From the NCBI RefSeq assembly GCF_018446385.1, contig NC_055998.1:70798744-70862743 (forward strand): a stretch of 64,000 nucleotides of DNA. The letters are read 5' to 3'. Shown in pieces: positions 31,723-43,871 of this stretch (position 1 is its first letter; every line of letters starts with the position of its first letter). Source of the stretch: Zingiber officinale (lineage: Eukaryota > Streptophyta > Magnoliopsida > Zingiberales > Zingiberaceae). Below the pieces are notes generated by a model. It had not been told where the DNA came from, did not search any database, and saw only the letters and a list, made by a program, of their open reading frames with translations. A program made the position numbers and the translations under genes.

Positions 31723-33190
31723 CCTCACCCCAGCGCGAGTTATAAGTGAGCATGCTCTCACGCCTCTAGACTCTCGCCCTAGAGCGAGTTATATGTGAGC
31801 CTACTCTCATGACCAACAACCTCTCGGTCGGGATTCCAGACTCTTGCCCCAGCGCGAGTTATAAGTGAGCATACTCTCACGCCTCCAGATTCTCACCCCA
31901 GCATGAGTTATAAGTGAGCTTGCTCTCACAACCAACGACCGCTCGGTCGGGAGTCCAGACTCTTGCCTCAGCATGAGTTTTAAGTGAGCCTACTCTCACT
32001 CCTCCAGACAATCTCCCCAGCCCAAGTTATAAGTGAGCATGCTCTCATGCCTCCAAACTCTCGCCCCAACGCGAGTTATAAGTGAGCATGCTCCACACCT
32101 CCAGACTCCTGCCCCAGCGCGAGTTATAAGTGAGTATGCTCTCATGACCAATGACCTCTCGGTCGAGATTCCAGACTCTCGCCCAAGCGCAAGTTATAAG
32201 TGAGCAAGCTCTCACGCCTCCAGACTCATGCCCTAGCGCGAGTTATAAGTGAGCATGCTATCACTCTTCTAGACTCTCGCTCTAGTGCTAGTTATAAGTG
32301 AGCATTCTCTCATGCCTCCAGACTCTCACCCCAGCGTGAGTTATAAGTTAGCATGCTCTCACGACCAACTACCTCTAGATCGGGATTCCATACTCTCACC
32401 CCAGTGTGAGTTATAAGTGAGTATGCTCTCATGCCTCCAGACTCTCGCCCTAGTGCAAGCTATAAGTGAGCCTGCTCTCATGACCAACGACATCTCGGTT
32501 GGGATTCTAAACTCTCGTCCTAGCACGAGTGATAAGTGAGCATGCTCTCACTCCTCCAAACTCTCACCCTAGCACGAGTTATAAGTGAGCATGCTCTCAC
32601 GCCTCCAGACTCTCACCCTAGCGCGAGTTATAAGTGAGCATGCTCTCACAACCAACGACCTCTCGGTCAGGATTCCAGACTCTCACCCCAGCATGAGTTA
32701 TGAGTGAGCATTCTCTCACGCCTCCAGACTCTCACCCCAACGCAAGTTATAAGTGAGCCTGTCTTACGACCAATCACCTCTTGGTCGAGATTCCAGATTC
32801 TCGCCCCAGCGCGAGTTATAAGTGAGCATTCTCTCACGCCTCTAGACTCTCACCCCAGCGTGAGTTATAAGTGAGCATGCTCGCATGCCTCCAGACTCTC
32901 GCCCCAGCGCGAGTTATAAGTGAGCATGCTCTCACAACCAACAACCTCTCGGTCGAGATTCCAGACTCTCACCCCCGTGTGAGTTATAAGTGTGAATGCT
33001 CTCAAGCCTCCCAACTCTCACCCCAGCGCAAGTTAGAAGTGAGCATGCTCTCACGGCCAATGACCTCTCGGTTAGGATTTTAGACTCTTGCCCTAGCATG
33101 AGTTATACGCAAGCATACTCCTGCACTTAACAACTCATGGGTCAGCTTTCTACAGTCTTGTTCCCGAGTGAGTTATCAGCAAGCAAAGCC
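31723..33190. repeat. Tandem array of ~49-bp and ~69-bp units with two palindromes each
   Basis: About 26 copies of GAGTTATAAGTGAGCATGCT. Spacings fall into two classes, about 49 and about 69 bases. The short unit is CCTCCAGACTCTCGCCCCAG then CGCGAGTTATAAGTGAG then CATGCTCTCACG; the long unit adds ACCAACGACCTCTCGGTCGG, which derives from the neighbouring 24-bp unit. Each copy holds the inverted repeat CTCGC...GCGAG and the palindrome GAGCATGCTC. The array lies in the 3' untranslated region upstream of the polypurine tract. Copies decay toward the right end (33,090-33,190). Confidence 0.93.
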
Positions 33191-33199
33191 TTCACTAAC

Positions 33200-33757
33200 C
33201 CCCCTCAGGGTCTGCATAAAGTAAGGAAGTGTCAGGAAGGCAAGGAAAAAGGAAACATGAACGAATACCAAAGCCCAACCAGATTTGCATTTATTTGATA
33301 AAATACAGGAAACACTCCTCAAATGATCATTTTTGCATTTAGGACTTCTAAGCGATCATAGTTCTCTTCTAGTATGAACAGCCAGTTGGCACCAAGGGAA
33401 AAAGTGTCCCGCTTGACCTACTTGCTCCAGATAATCTCTAGCATGAATCAGCTCCGCCTTGGTGGACTGAATAATGCAACGTTACTGAGAAATGGTTTCC
33501 TCTTTGTGCCGGATTTCTTCTTGAAGAAGGGCTATGGAAGAGGCATGTTTCTCTTTCAAATAGATCAGGAATTGGGCTTGGCTCTCCAGGTCTGAATAAG
33601 CTTTCTGTTTCAACGCTACTTCAGCCCGGGCCCGGGATTTAGCAGCTAACCAAAGTTCCTCAATTTCTTGGCGAAGAGAAGATTGAAGATCTCTATCCTG
33701 TGTCATCTCGGCTAAGGCAGTACCCCTTTGGGTAAGCAGTTGAGTCGTCTGATCCAA
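33200..33757 (-). pseudogene. Coiled-coil ORF remnant in Tat element
   Basis: Minus strand open from 33,757 to 33,482 encodes a heptad-rich Gln/Glu/Ala segment (QSSLRQEIEELWLAAKSRAR, LKQKAYSDLESQAQFL) predicted by eye to be a coiled coil. It continues after a stop with RCIIQSTKAELIHARDYLEQ. It may be the tail of an antisense ORF copy displaced by the tandem array, since it lies upstream of 29,968-31,100 in its own reading direction. Function unknown. Confidence 0.5.
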
Positions 33758-34054
33758 TTATTGATGGAGACACTCAGTTCATTCGACTTGGAATTCACAT
33801 CCATGGGTAAGGGGTGTCAGTAGAAAGAAAGTATGACTCTATGGATGGTGATTGGCCTCCTTTTAAACAAGAGGAGAAGGGGAAAGCAACTTATGAGATG
33901 TTAAAATGACCCTTCTTCCTAGGTTGATTGAGTAGTTAAACAAGTTATACGATTGAGGATCTAGGAAAATGAGCAACATTTAAGGACATAATGGCGAAAT
34001 AAATGAAACCAGGGTCTGAGTCTAGTCAGTCGGACCTGAGCCTCCTTCGACTAG

Positions 34055-34069
34055 ACTTGGGGGAAGGAT
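34055..34069 (+). other. Polypurine tract of the backbone Tat element
   Basis: ACTTGGGGGAAGGAT directly precedes the LTR start TGTGATACGG and fixes the plus orientation of the backbone element. Confidence 0.8.
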
Positions 34070-35000
34070 TGTGATACGGTGCATAATGGTAGGGCCTAGC
34101 CGTCGGAAGTCAAGGAGACGTGGTAGTCAAAAGTCAAGGAGAAGTGACAGATAACAGTCAGGAGGACGTAATAGTCAACAATTAGGGAAAGAAGCGATAG
34201 GACCGCCTGGTGTCATCAGCCGCATGATGCCCGGTCAGGTGCTTACATATCAGGATCCTAGATCCTAATCAGGATGTGCAATAGGGGTGATGCCTGATGT
34301 GCTTCGACTGGTCAGGTTTTCATAACTCAGTTATATCCAGGTCTGGTTCTCTCAGTAGGCCAACTCCCAGTCAGCTCTTGAGTGATATCACCACAGCTCT
34401 CCCTGCCCCTCAAGACTCAAGTCAGGCATCATGCCTGATAGATCATCCCAAGTTGACCCTAATCATACCTGGGCGGGACAAAAGGCACTAGGCGACAACA
34501 AGGTCAGGGAATCGTAACTGTCTGTGAGAAAATAATTGCTATATGTCAGGGAATATTCCAAGTGTCGGTTATCATCTGCGAGTGGAACCTTCTTCCGTCC
34601 CATAGAAGGATACCACGCGTCCTCCATTACCCTACAAGTCCTGACACCCGACATTCTCTGACATTGGTCAAGCTCCAGAGATACGCACGATCATATAAAA
34701 AGGGAGGTCCTCGCCCTTAAGCATGTACGCGAGCACTTCTGCTTTCGTTCTCTACTGTTCTTTTTCCTTCGTGCATCTTTTCTTCTGGGGAAAAAGTACC
34801 TGAATTGAGCGTCGGAGGACCTACTCCAGGGACTTTTTTCCTAGTTTCTGGCCTCTAATGTTCTGGGTGCCTGTCTGAGTGTGCGCAGAGCTCAAGTACC
34901 GCCGGCTCAGTCATCGTTGTCCGTCAGCGCGACGTGGGGGTCCGTTCTTGCGAGCACATACTAGAAGGATGTCCTAGTAGCCTCTCCGTTAAGGCCAACA
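34070..35000 (+). repeat. 3' LTR of the backbone Tat element
   Basis: Starts TGTGATACGG and ends GGCCAACA (931 bases). It carries short direct repeats of AGTCAAGGAGA(C/A)GTG near 34,110-34,180 and a TATA box at 34,694. The partner LTR is outside the window, so the right end rests only on the CA terminus. Confidence 0.7.
34694..34700 (+). promoter_or_regulatory. TATA box of Tat LTR
   Basis: TATAAAA followed by AGGGAGGTCC, about 625 bases into the LTR, with C/T-rich sequence downstream. It fits a Pol II promoter at the U3/R border. Confidence 0.6.
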
Positions 35001-35712
35001 ACAGCTCATCCAGCCTTCATCTGACTCAGATTTCGGACAAGATCAGGGAACATAGATCTTTAATTCTATACTAGGAATAAATCTAAATCAATGATACTAT
35101 AAAGATCACTTAACTGAATTTGATTGCAATGCAGAAAGCAATTGGAAACAACAAGCTAACTCTAGTAACGTCCATCAAAATCCTGGCACAAGCTACAATA
35201 GTAATAGCACATATAAAAGTTGTATCACGGGAATTAGACTCCAATTTAAACATAAGGACCTCTGTAGATCAATTCACACCAAATTAGTGCATAAAGAGGT
35301 TCAATGAGGAAGAAATGCTCACTAAACAATACAAATTCTTCTAGTATGATGCATCTAATGAACAGGAAGCGATCTGTGTTGATGAAAGAAGTGATCGACC
35401 AGATTTGGAAGGCATTTGATATGTAGCTAAGAGATGACTAAGAACTCCCTTGATTTCTCCTAGCTACGAGATGAAAGCAGATCAGAACAGAAATGCAGAA
35501 TTGGCGGAAATGCATAGCACTGCCAGAAATTAGCAATGATGGATGGAATGATCAACGGGAGAATCTTGGAATTGGAAAGTAGAAAGAGTTACCCCCTCTG
35601 ACAATCTTCCTTCCTTGACGAATTCCACCATAGACAATAAGAATCGCTGGTAAAATCCACTACTTCTCCCCCAGTCCTTAGTGGTTGTTTCCCTAGATCT
35701 GAGACAACGGAT
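35001..35712. other. Unclassified repeat-derived sequence, left part
   Basis: No coding frame. It is continuous with 36,989 onward because the solo LTR between them has perfect duplications CGGAT. It contains AAGCAATTGGAAACAAC and CTGGCACAAGC words that resemble modules at 38,330 and 39,260. Possibly the LTR of a diverged non-autonomous element. Confidence 0.35.
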
Positions 35713-36988
35713 TGTTGGTGCAAGGAGCACCAAATGATCGAACCAGTATTTTGATAATGGTAAAGGGTTCAAAGTTAAGGTTACTTATTGTCGAACAAGT
35801 ATGAATGAGCTTGCAGGAAAATCCTAAGTGTTCTTAGGAAAAAGTCCTAGTGGATTCTAGGCAGGTGATAAACCCTAGGAGGAGGTAACCCTAGATCCTA
35901 GTGGGAGGTTACCCTAGGTTATGAAAAGTCCTAGTTGCAGTTAGGCACTGAAGTCCTGGTCTAGAGAACTGGGTGAAGTCTTAGTAGGTTGAGGGCATTA
36001 GGAAAAATCCTAGGATCGATGATTCTAGGTGGAAGTTTTGGGGGATGCGGACACGAGGTGGAAAATTGGATGGGTTGAGGATCGGACGACCAGTGGAAAA
36101 GTCCTAAAGCTTCGGATGCTAAGCAGAAGTCCAGACAGTCTGGAGAACTGATCTGGCAAAAGGTAATTTCTCTTGAGAGAAGTAGGTGAGGATGCGTTCC
36201 CCGAAGAGGGAATAGTAGGCGTTAGTCCAACCTAGAGTTTCAACGAAACTCAAAATTAGGACCGGACAGTTTGAAGACTGTTAAAACATATATTTTGTTA
36301 TATATTACTACCTGGACTAACCTTATTTTGTAGAAAATTGAAGTAGTAGAAATTGGTGGTCCGAGTGCCCAGAGGGAGTCTGGGCGCTCGGGAAGCTTTC
36401 ACCCGGGCGAGGCGCTTAAGCGAGCGCCTTTGCGGTCTAGGCACCCGAAACTGGTCCGAGCACCCGGAACGCCAAAGTTTATCTGGTTGCCAAGCTAGAG
36501 CATGCTGATTGGATGGGTCTACGTCACGGTCTGGGTGCCCAAGGGTGGTCCAGGCACTCGAAATGGACTATATAAGGAGGCTTCAACGAGACGCTAAAAC
36601 ACAGCATTCCAAACAACTTATGCTTCTGCGTGCTACTTAGAAAATGCCTCTTTGACACCTAAAAGCTGCTCCGATGGTAACTACATTCAAGATTTGTTTC
36701 TAAAGTTATCAGTATTGTTTAAGTGTCAAGTTACTTGTACTTAATTACTTATTTGCATTTGTAACTTGTTCGAATTAATAGTATTTGTCTATCAAAAGCA
36801 CTCTCACGTGCAATCCTTGAAGTAGGAATCGTCACAGGCTCCGAACCAAGTAAATCAAAGTGTTAACATTGTCTTATTTTCTTTTTGTCTTTATTCCGCT
36901 GCCTTTTACCTCTCCGATTATTTTTAAAATAAATGTAAAAGCCACGAGCGTTATTCACCCCCCTCCTCTAGCACACAACGATCCTACA
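35713..36988 (+). mobile_element. Solo Sirevirus LTR
   Basis: 1,276 bases from TGTTGGTGCAAGG to CGATCCTACA, flanked by perfect 5-bp duplications CGGAT (35,708-35,712 and 36,989-36,993). It is homologous along its length to the Sirevirus 3' LTR at 6,971-7,481 plus 13,904-14,723: the TTTTGATAATGGTAAAGGG start, CCTAGGGGG-like words, GTAGGTGAGGA, AAGCCACGAGCG and the C-rich end. No primer site or internal sequence is attached. Confidence 0.93.
36569..36575 (+). promoter_or_regulatory. TATA box of solo Sirevirus LTR
   Basis: TATATAA followed by GGAGGC; the equivalent place in the other LTR (about 14,305) reads TTATAAGGC, so the box is better kept here. Confidence 0.6.
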
Positions 36989-39900
36989 CGGATGAGATTA
37001 TATCCGGATGAGTGATTCAGATCAATTCGATCTGGAGCAAGGGTTGAGATTTTCGCTCTGAATGCATGGTCTGGATTATCTTTATCTGACTCAAATTGTT
37101 CAAATCAAGCCTCTTTTGAATTGAACGGCTAGGATTCGACAGATCTGATCCCTTTTGATTGGATTATTCTTGATCAAAATTAAAGGCTCGGATCACACCA
37201 GAACTACACTCTCCTTCATTCTAATTTAGCTCGAACCGAGCACCTACAAAATCAGATTCGCACCAATTTAATATAAATCCACAAATATAGAAAGAATTTA
37301 ATTCTAGTCCAAAAATCAAGTCTCACTTGCAAAACATATTAATACCCATGATTTAGTCCTTTAAAAGAATTAAAATTTGCAAGTTGAATTATAAACACTA
37401 GATCAACATGATGATTTATCAATTCCCCTACACTTATTCTTTTGCATCTCGAGCAAGCAAACAAAGCTAAGAAATAACCAATGATTCCCAAACAAATTCC
37501 TTGCAATACCTTGAAGAAAGTATAAGATAATTACCTAGGACCATCAAATTTACAAGGATCAAAGCATTCATGAATCCAAACTCAGACCAGTCAAACAAGC
37601 ATGGTCATATCAAGCTACTTGAGTAGACTAAGCATGAAAAGATCAAAAGTATGTGTAAAATGGAGTTTCACTCAAAGGCTACTCACAACATTTCACTACT
37701 ATAAGTTTGCTTATTATCTATTCTCTACCACTGTAAATACATAGTATACATGAATCAAAATGATTTATTAGGAATTGAAATGAAATCAAAGAGAAACTGA
37801 GTGAAGGAAACAAAATGAGTATGAGAAGAAAGAAACAATGAGTGAGTGAGAATATTGGAAGAATAAACCTGATAAGTAAGTTGCAACTAATTTTTGGACC
37901 TATTTTACCACCAATGGAGAATGTTCTACTTCTCTCTTTGTTCAACATTCCATAATTAATTGTTAACACCATTTGTTCAACATCTCAAGAAAATTTACTC
38001 TTTACTAGCCCCAAATGATCCTGCAATTCCCTGTCTGATTGTAATCAGAATTCTCTCTTTAATAAATTGCAAACATCCTTGGGTGGTTCAGAGATTGGAT
38101 CGGTGTGGAAGACAACCTTTCTTTTTACCTTGCAGAACATTTTCACTCTATGGATAACTTGAGAGTAGTATTAACTTGATATAGATGGCTTCGATTTTTT
38201 TTTTAGAAATCAGCTTCATAATTTAGTTCCAGCAATCCATTCGAGAGTGTCAGCCTCCGGAATTCAGATTTAAAGGGTTTACAAATATCAACCTGTGTCA
38301 CAAAGAGTTTTGCAGAGAAGATGATACCAATTAGCAATGAAATGATAGGAGCTTCAATTGAAATATTTACTGGTAAGAACTGCAACAAAATTTTGGCACA
38401 AAACTGATACATAATTGCAGTTCCTCACTGCAGATTTCACATTTCTGCATTTCTGAAACCCTTCCTCGAGTTCTTCTCTTTTCTTTTTTTTCCCTGCAGC
38501 TAACACTCAATGCCTCTCAGCTTGAGAGATGTATCCATATTGCATTGCTTGAGAACCAACAAAGTTTGCTGCAGCAATTTAGAATTAATTCCTCATAAAT
38601 GGACACTTTCTGGCTCCATAGCTTTTTACAGTTTCAATATTTTTTTTCAATTTCCAGATTCCTGAATCCCTTCTTTAAATATGTTTTCTCAATTTATATA
38701 TAGTACTTATTCCCTGATAATCTAAGAAGATACACTCATTTTGATTTGGGTGGAGAGGCAAACAAGTTTGGTGTCACATCATTAGCCCATTAGACACAAG
38801 CTTATTCAACTCTGCATTCTTTAGCTATATCAGATGTAGAAGATGAGTCCATATTCATAACCTCAGATTCACTATTCGGCAATCAGAATTAGGTTCCAAG
38901 CTTCATAGAGTTCCAAAATTTCCTTAACAGGGACGAAATTGAGTTCAAGTATCTCTCTTAATGCACCACTCTCCTCATCTTCTACTCACTTCTGCATATC
39001 ATGTCCTACACCTCTATTGCAGAGATCATCACTGCTAATTAGTGAAAAACAACTTAGTTTATCTGGTCACACAACGCTTTGATTCAGTAGCTTTAAACAT
39101 TCTAATCAAACACCAAAATCTTCTTCTCACAACAGATTTAAATCAGATATCCAACATTCCTTTTCAAGCTTAAGTTCCAGAACTCAGATTCTAAGATAAT
39201 TTGGCTTTGACTCATGAATCTGAATTATTTAAGGCCAAGCTTCATGAAGAAGAGGAAAGAAACCAATTGGCAATGAACTAGTAAAAGTTAAACAGGAGCT
39301 CAAATTCAAGTTGTTATTAGTAAGAAACAACATAAAGATTTGGCACATAGTTGTTACTTCAACTTCAGATCATTCCTTTCAGACTTCACACCATTCAACT
39401 AATTAAGCAACTCTTTTCCTTTTCTTCTCTTGTTTTGATTCTTCCCATATGTAGTAACCACATCAAATGTCAATAAAGATGCAAATCTAAACTCCACGCT
39501 CAAGTAAAGTTAGCTCCAAGACTTTTCAGGTTTCCAATCATGAGAAGATTGAAGAGAAATTAACACCAAATGATATTGAAAGGGTATGAACTACTCTAGA
39601 TGTCATCTTTTGCAAAAGATTACAATAGAACTTGGTACACAACAGTCCCAAATTCATATAGAGTTTAATTTATGTTCTGATCACAAATAAAGCCACTCTG
39701 TTAAGAATTTTTTTATTTTCATTCAATGCATTGTCTTGCAGCTGAACAAGTATCAAACATCAATAGATCATTTTCCAAACCAAAATTCAGCACTCATGAA
39801 ACAATGAATTGATTTCACAATTCTAAAATTTCAATCAACTTGTATTAGGGAACTCCATGACCTCAACCATAAGCAATCCTCCCCCGCACTTAAAACTTCT

Positions 39901-40640
39901 CATCCATCCAAGGCAATCTAACTCATCAAGTTATCAACCAAACTCTCAATCGAATTAAGGCAAAGCAAGGGTGGTAGAAGATGAAAATGCTAGATTAAAT
40001 TATTTCAAGAAAATTGTGGGGAAAGAAATTGGAAATTATGAGGAAACGAGACTGAAAAATATCCTTCATCATTTTCATGCATGCATATGTTACTATGGTT
40101 TCAAGAAGAAGCAAAGCAAGTTCTAGAGTTTTAATTGCTATGAGTGTCATCACACAAAAGAAAATATCACTAATAGGCATGAAAATGGTCCTCACTAGGT
40201 AATTTTATCTATCACATTCAATCAATCAAGATAGAATCCATCACCACACACAACCAAATGCAAGTAAGAGACTCACTCATGAAAAAAAAAATATCCCCAA
40301 AAATCAACTGTCAAATTTTTTTATGACTCTCAAAGAATTATGAAGGAATGCATAGGGAGTTATTTATTCAAAACAAAATGAAATATGAACCAACAAAATG
40401 CAAAGTGTAAAGCAAACTATGAGAGAAAAGTGTAGAAATAATGAAAAGTATGAAGTGAAAATAAAAAAACAAAGAACAAAATTCCCTTTCAAGTCGTGTA
40501 TGTGGGGTTGCAGAGCTTTGTACAGAGATTTTATTGTGATGTTTATTAGTGTATTATGGTTCACCAATTGTCCATCCTCAATTCCCATACACTTGTGGGA
40601 AGTAAGATTCATTATCGGCTCTTTCCTGCAGTGGTCAAGT
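36989..40640. other. Unclassified repeat-derived region with diverged internal modules
   Basis: No gene. Possible LTR end ...GATTTATCA at 37,421, followed by ATTCCCCTACACTTATTCTTTTGC and GAGCAAGCAAA, which resembles the polypurine-plus-hairpin module of the Tat-like family. A second CTCCCCCGCACTTAAAAC motif is at about 39,885. A module of about 110 bases (ACCAATT(A/G)GCAATGAA, GGAGCT, TTTGGCACA) recurs at 38,330-38,440 and 39,258-39,390, and more weakly at 39,555-39,670. I take it as the interior of an old non-autonomous LTR element. Confidence 0.4.
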
Positions 40641-41913
40641 TGAAATGCTATTTGGATCTATATCCCATGCTATTAAATGGAAATGATTCTTATGAAGTAC
40701 GGTAATGAGTCACCCCTATCACTAGGCCCCCTTGGTCATAAATCACAAGAATGCACTTATACTCAATAACCATAGATATAGAGATAACAATTACATCCAA
40801 TTCCCTACTTCCTCATGGGGAATTGCTCTCCTTTCAAGATAATGCCCTGGATGTCTGAAAACAGGTTACCCCTGTCACTAGGACCCCTCGGTCATACAAT
40901 CTAGAGCATTCCCCCAAGGGGATCAACAATTATACACAAACATTTAATCAAACATGAGAATTAAGCTTAAACACAATACATACACATAAGATCAAATTGA
41001 TACAAGGCATGATAATGTCATATAGATAGGAAATTGTCATATCCATGAGTTCTTACATTAATCCACATCACAATTACTCCCTTAATCTTAGAAAAATAGA
41101 TCTACTCCATGGCACGAAGGGGAGAATCCAAATACATAAGAATTGAAAGCATCAAAACCCAACTAGAAGAGGAAGGGAGAAGAAGTTTATCCGATTGCAT
41201 TGAGTGATGTTCAGATCCAATCTTTTACTTCCAGAGTCGATGAGATGATGAAAACAGCCTTGGATCATCTAATGGAGAGTGGGGAGAATGTAGATCGGTA
41301 CCAAGATGGATCTCCCGAAGGGAGAACCTTCCTAAATTTGGAAAGGGGAAGAAATTCCTTAAATAGTGTTGGGCACTATCCTGCCACGGCCCATACCATG
41401 GTTGTGTGGCATCCACACGACCACCCTCAACTTGGCCTATGGTCAGTTGGAACGACCATGTAGATTCACACGGCCATGTTCTGTTTGGTCTCTGGACGAT
41501 CCACATTGTCGTGTGGATTCAACTCGGCCAAAGTTTGCTCCTCCTCTAGAAGGCCACACGATCGTGTGGATCCACACGGCCGGGGCCATCTCCTTCTCTG
41601 CTTCTTGGTATGGCCGTGTGGAATTACACGGCTAGAGTCTTCTCCACCTCTGGTAAAGTGGCACGGCTGTGTGAACTTCACGCGACCAAGCCCTTTGTCT
41701 TTGTTTGTTCTCTGAATCGTCTACGAGCATCATTTTCATCCCAAAAGTGGCTCCTGTCAATAGAAAAATACACAAAGAGCAGATCTCCGATAGAGAAGAG
41801 TAATTATGCTAAAAATATAATAAGAGCTATAGAAATGTACAGATCAAGTGCAAATAAAATACATGAATGTGCGTTAAAGCATGCATAAAAGTATATATAA
41901 TCTATGCACATCA
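40640..41913 (-). repeat. 3' LTR (truncated) of a pol-bearing Tat-like element
   Basis: The right end GCACATCA (41,913), the motif TCACCCCTATCACTAGGCCC (about 40,710), a second CCCCTGTCACTAGGACCCC (about 40,870) and the palindromic array match the LTR at 60,908-62,856, but the first several hundred bases of that LTR are missing. It abuts the integrase end at 41,946, as expected for a 3' LTR on the minus strand. The left boundary is uncertain. Confidence 0.7.
41385..41690. repeat. Palindromic array in U3 of the pol-bearing element's LTR
   Basis: CACGGCCATGTAG, CACACGATCGTGTGGATCCA and CACACGGCCGGGG words recur every 40-60 bases. The CACACGATCGTGTGGATCCACACGG cluster (41,561-41,585, quoted here in parts: CACACGATCGTGTG then GATCCACACGG) contains a 14-base palindrome. 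A TATA-like TATTTAA lies just outside the array on the minus strand (about 41,360). Confidence 0.75.
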
Positions 41914-41945
41914 AGCTTCATCCTCTCCTCCATCCTCTCTTCTAC

Positions 41946-42629
41946 TCATTTACGAAATATCTTGAGATGATGTCCATTTACCTTGAAAGTATTTTTCCCA
42001 AATTTTTCATGTAACTCAATCACACCATAGGGAAACATGTGAGAAACGCAAAAAGGACCTTCCCACCTTGATCTCAACTTACTAGAAAACAATTTGAGTC
42101 TAGAGTTATACAACAAAACCTTGTCACCTACTTGAAACTCCTTCCTTAAAATGTGATTATCATGGAAAATTTTGGTCTTCTCCTTGTAAATCTGGGAGTT
42201 CTCATAGGCTTCTAACCAAAGTTCGTCCAACTCTTGCAACTGTAACTTCCTTTCAATCCCAACTTGATCCATGTCTAAATTACATGTTTTAACCGCCCAA
42301 TATACCTAATGTTCTATTTCTACTAGTAAATGACATGACTTACCAAAAATAATCCTGAATGCTGACATTCCTATGGGTGTTTTATAAGTAGTCCTATAAG
42401 CCCACAAAGCATCTTCTAGTCTTTTGCTACAATCCTTCCTGTTTGGTCTCACTATTTTCTCTAAGATTTGCTTAATCTCCCTATTTGAAACCTCTGCTTA
42501 TCCATTTGTTTGAGGATGACAGAGAGTAGATATTTTGTGCACTACACCGTACTTGTTAAGCAAAGTCTTCATATGTCTATTGTGGAAATGGGACCCTTGA
42601 TCACTAACAATTACCCTGGGTAGTCCAAA
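41946..42629 (-). pseudogene. Tat-like integrase, C-terminal part
   Basis: The minus strand reads QELDELWLEAYENSQIYKEK, FHDNHILRKEFQVGDKVLLY and KLRSRWEGPFCVSHMFPYGV (41,946-42,272), typical of the Tat/Athila integrase C-terminus. Above it, in broken frames, lie [13 protein letters not shown] and [15 protein letters not shown] regions (about 42,390-42,540), then GLPRVIVSDQG at 42,593-42,625. The gene is cut at 42,629 by a CACTA element and resumes at 52,745. A TAG breaks the first frame near 42,300. Integrase inserts element DNA; this copy is dead. Confidence 0.85.
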
Positions 42630-42644
42630 CACTATGTGAAAAAT

Positions 42645-42870
42645 GACTTTTTACTTCGCCACAATTTACTTCGTCAATTTAAATATACGAAGTAAAAGTG
42701 TATAAGAAACTTCGTTGAAAAAATCGACGAAGTATATACAAATATAGACTTCGCAGATTTAAAAACACGGGCTTCGCTTTAAACTGAAATAAGATATTAC
42801 TTCGGAAAGTTGTTAAATACCGAAGTAGTAACGTCGTGAATACAATTTTTAGTGTTTACTCCGAAGTAAT
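42645..42870. repeat. Left subterminal ACTTCG/CGAAGT repeats
   Basis: About ten copies of ACTTCG or CGAAGT, in both orientations, within 225 bases. In CACTA elements such repeats bind the TNPA-type protein. Confidence 0.8.
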
Positions 42871-43871
42871 AGTACAAGAGTTAACTTTTATTTTGAGACC
42901 ACTTTTATTTCCCCCCACTTTTTCATTTTCTTAGGTTAGGGCTTCCCTCTGCCGAAATTGAGTTGTTACGTTGGACCTCCTCTTCCTTCCCCTTCATTTC
43001 AGTCCTCTCCGTTCCCCCTCGTTAGGGCTTCCGATTTGGAGTCTTAGGCAACAGAGACGAAGGTTTCCTCGTTAGGGCTTCCGAAATAAGGTTTAGCAAC
43101 TTGAGCTTTCTTACGCAGGGTTTAGGTTGCAAGTATTTGAGATATACCGTATGTTTTCAATTTGACAGAGCTGGCGGAAGGCTGAGGTCCAGGTTTCTTT
43201 CCTTCAATTTTTTTTTCTTATTCTTTTTCTTTTTCTCCTCCTTTATTTTGCAAAATCATGTTTTAGACGGTCTCCAATTTGTTGTAGGTTTGGTGCTATT
43301 CTTCCAACAAAGACAAGTGTTTGGAATTTTTTTTTGCTTTTTTTTTCAGTCTCTATGTTTATGAGGTCATTACCTAAAGGGCCGATTCATGATGCTTTCT
43401 TGGAGTAAATACTTCTGTTTTCGATTGTTCTTTATTTGGTTTGTTGTTGTGGATCGTGTATTGTGGGATTGATTTCTGTTGTGAAAGTTTATACCAATTA
43501 AAATTGTTGGTTTTTGATGTAGAAGAATGCATTTCAGCTACACAAATATAGATTTTTATTGAGCACTGACAATACTTCATGAGATTTATGAGTCATCCCA
43601 TGCTTTCGTTCTTTATAAATCCACATATTGTACAAAATGCGCATTATTTTTCTTCATGATGAGTAGAAAATATTGACAGCTGTTGGAATGAGTATAAAAT
43701 ATGGAACTGTGCTTGATATGAATTTGACTACCTTTTTGCAGTCTTACTCTAACGTTTGCTTAACATATATGTAGTATCTTCAAGTTTTGATCAAAGAACA
43801 CATTGAGCTAGCGGTAAATAATTTTAGCACGATAATTCTGAAGAAGTTTCTTGGGATTCTGTTGTACTATA

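Noticed and set aside
31555..33190. Regular repeats that could be mistaken for a CRISPR array
   Set aside because: The units abut without unique spacers, vary in length by two classes, and lie in a plant retrotransposon.
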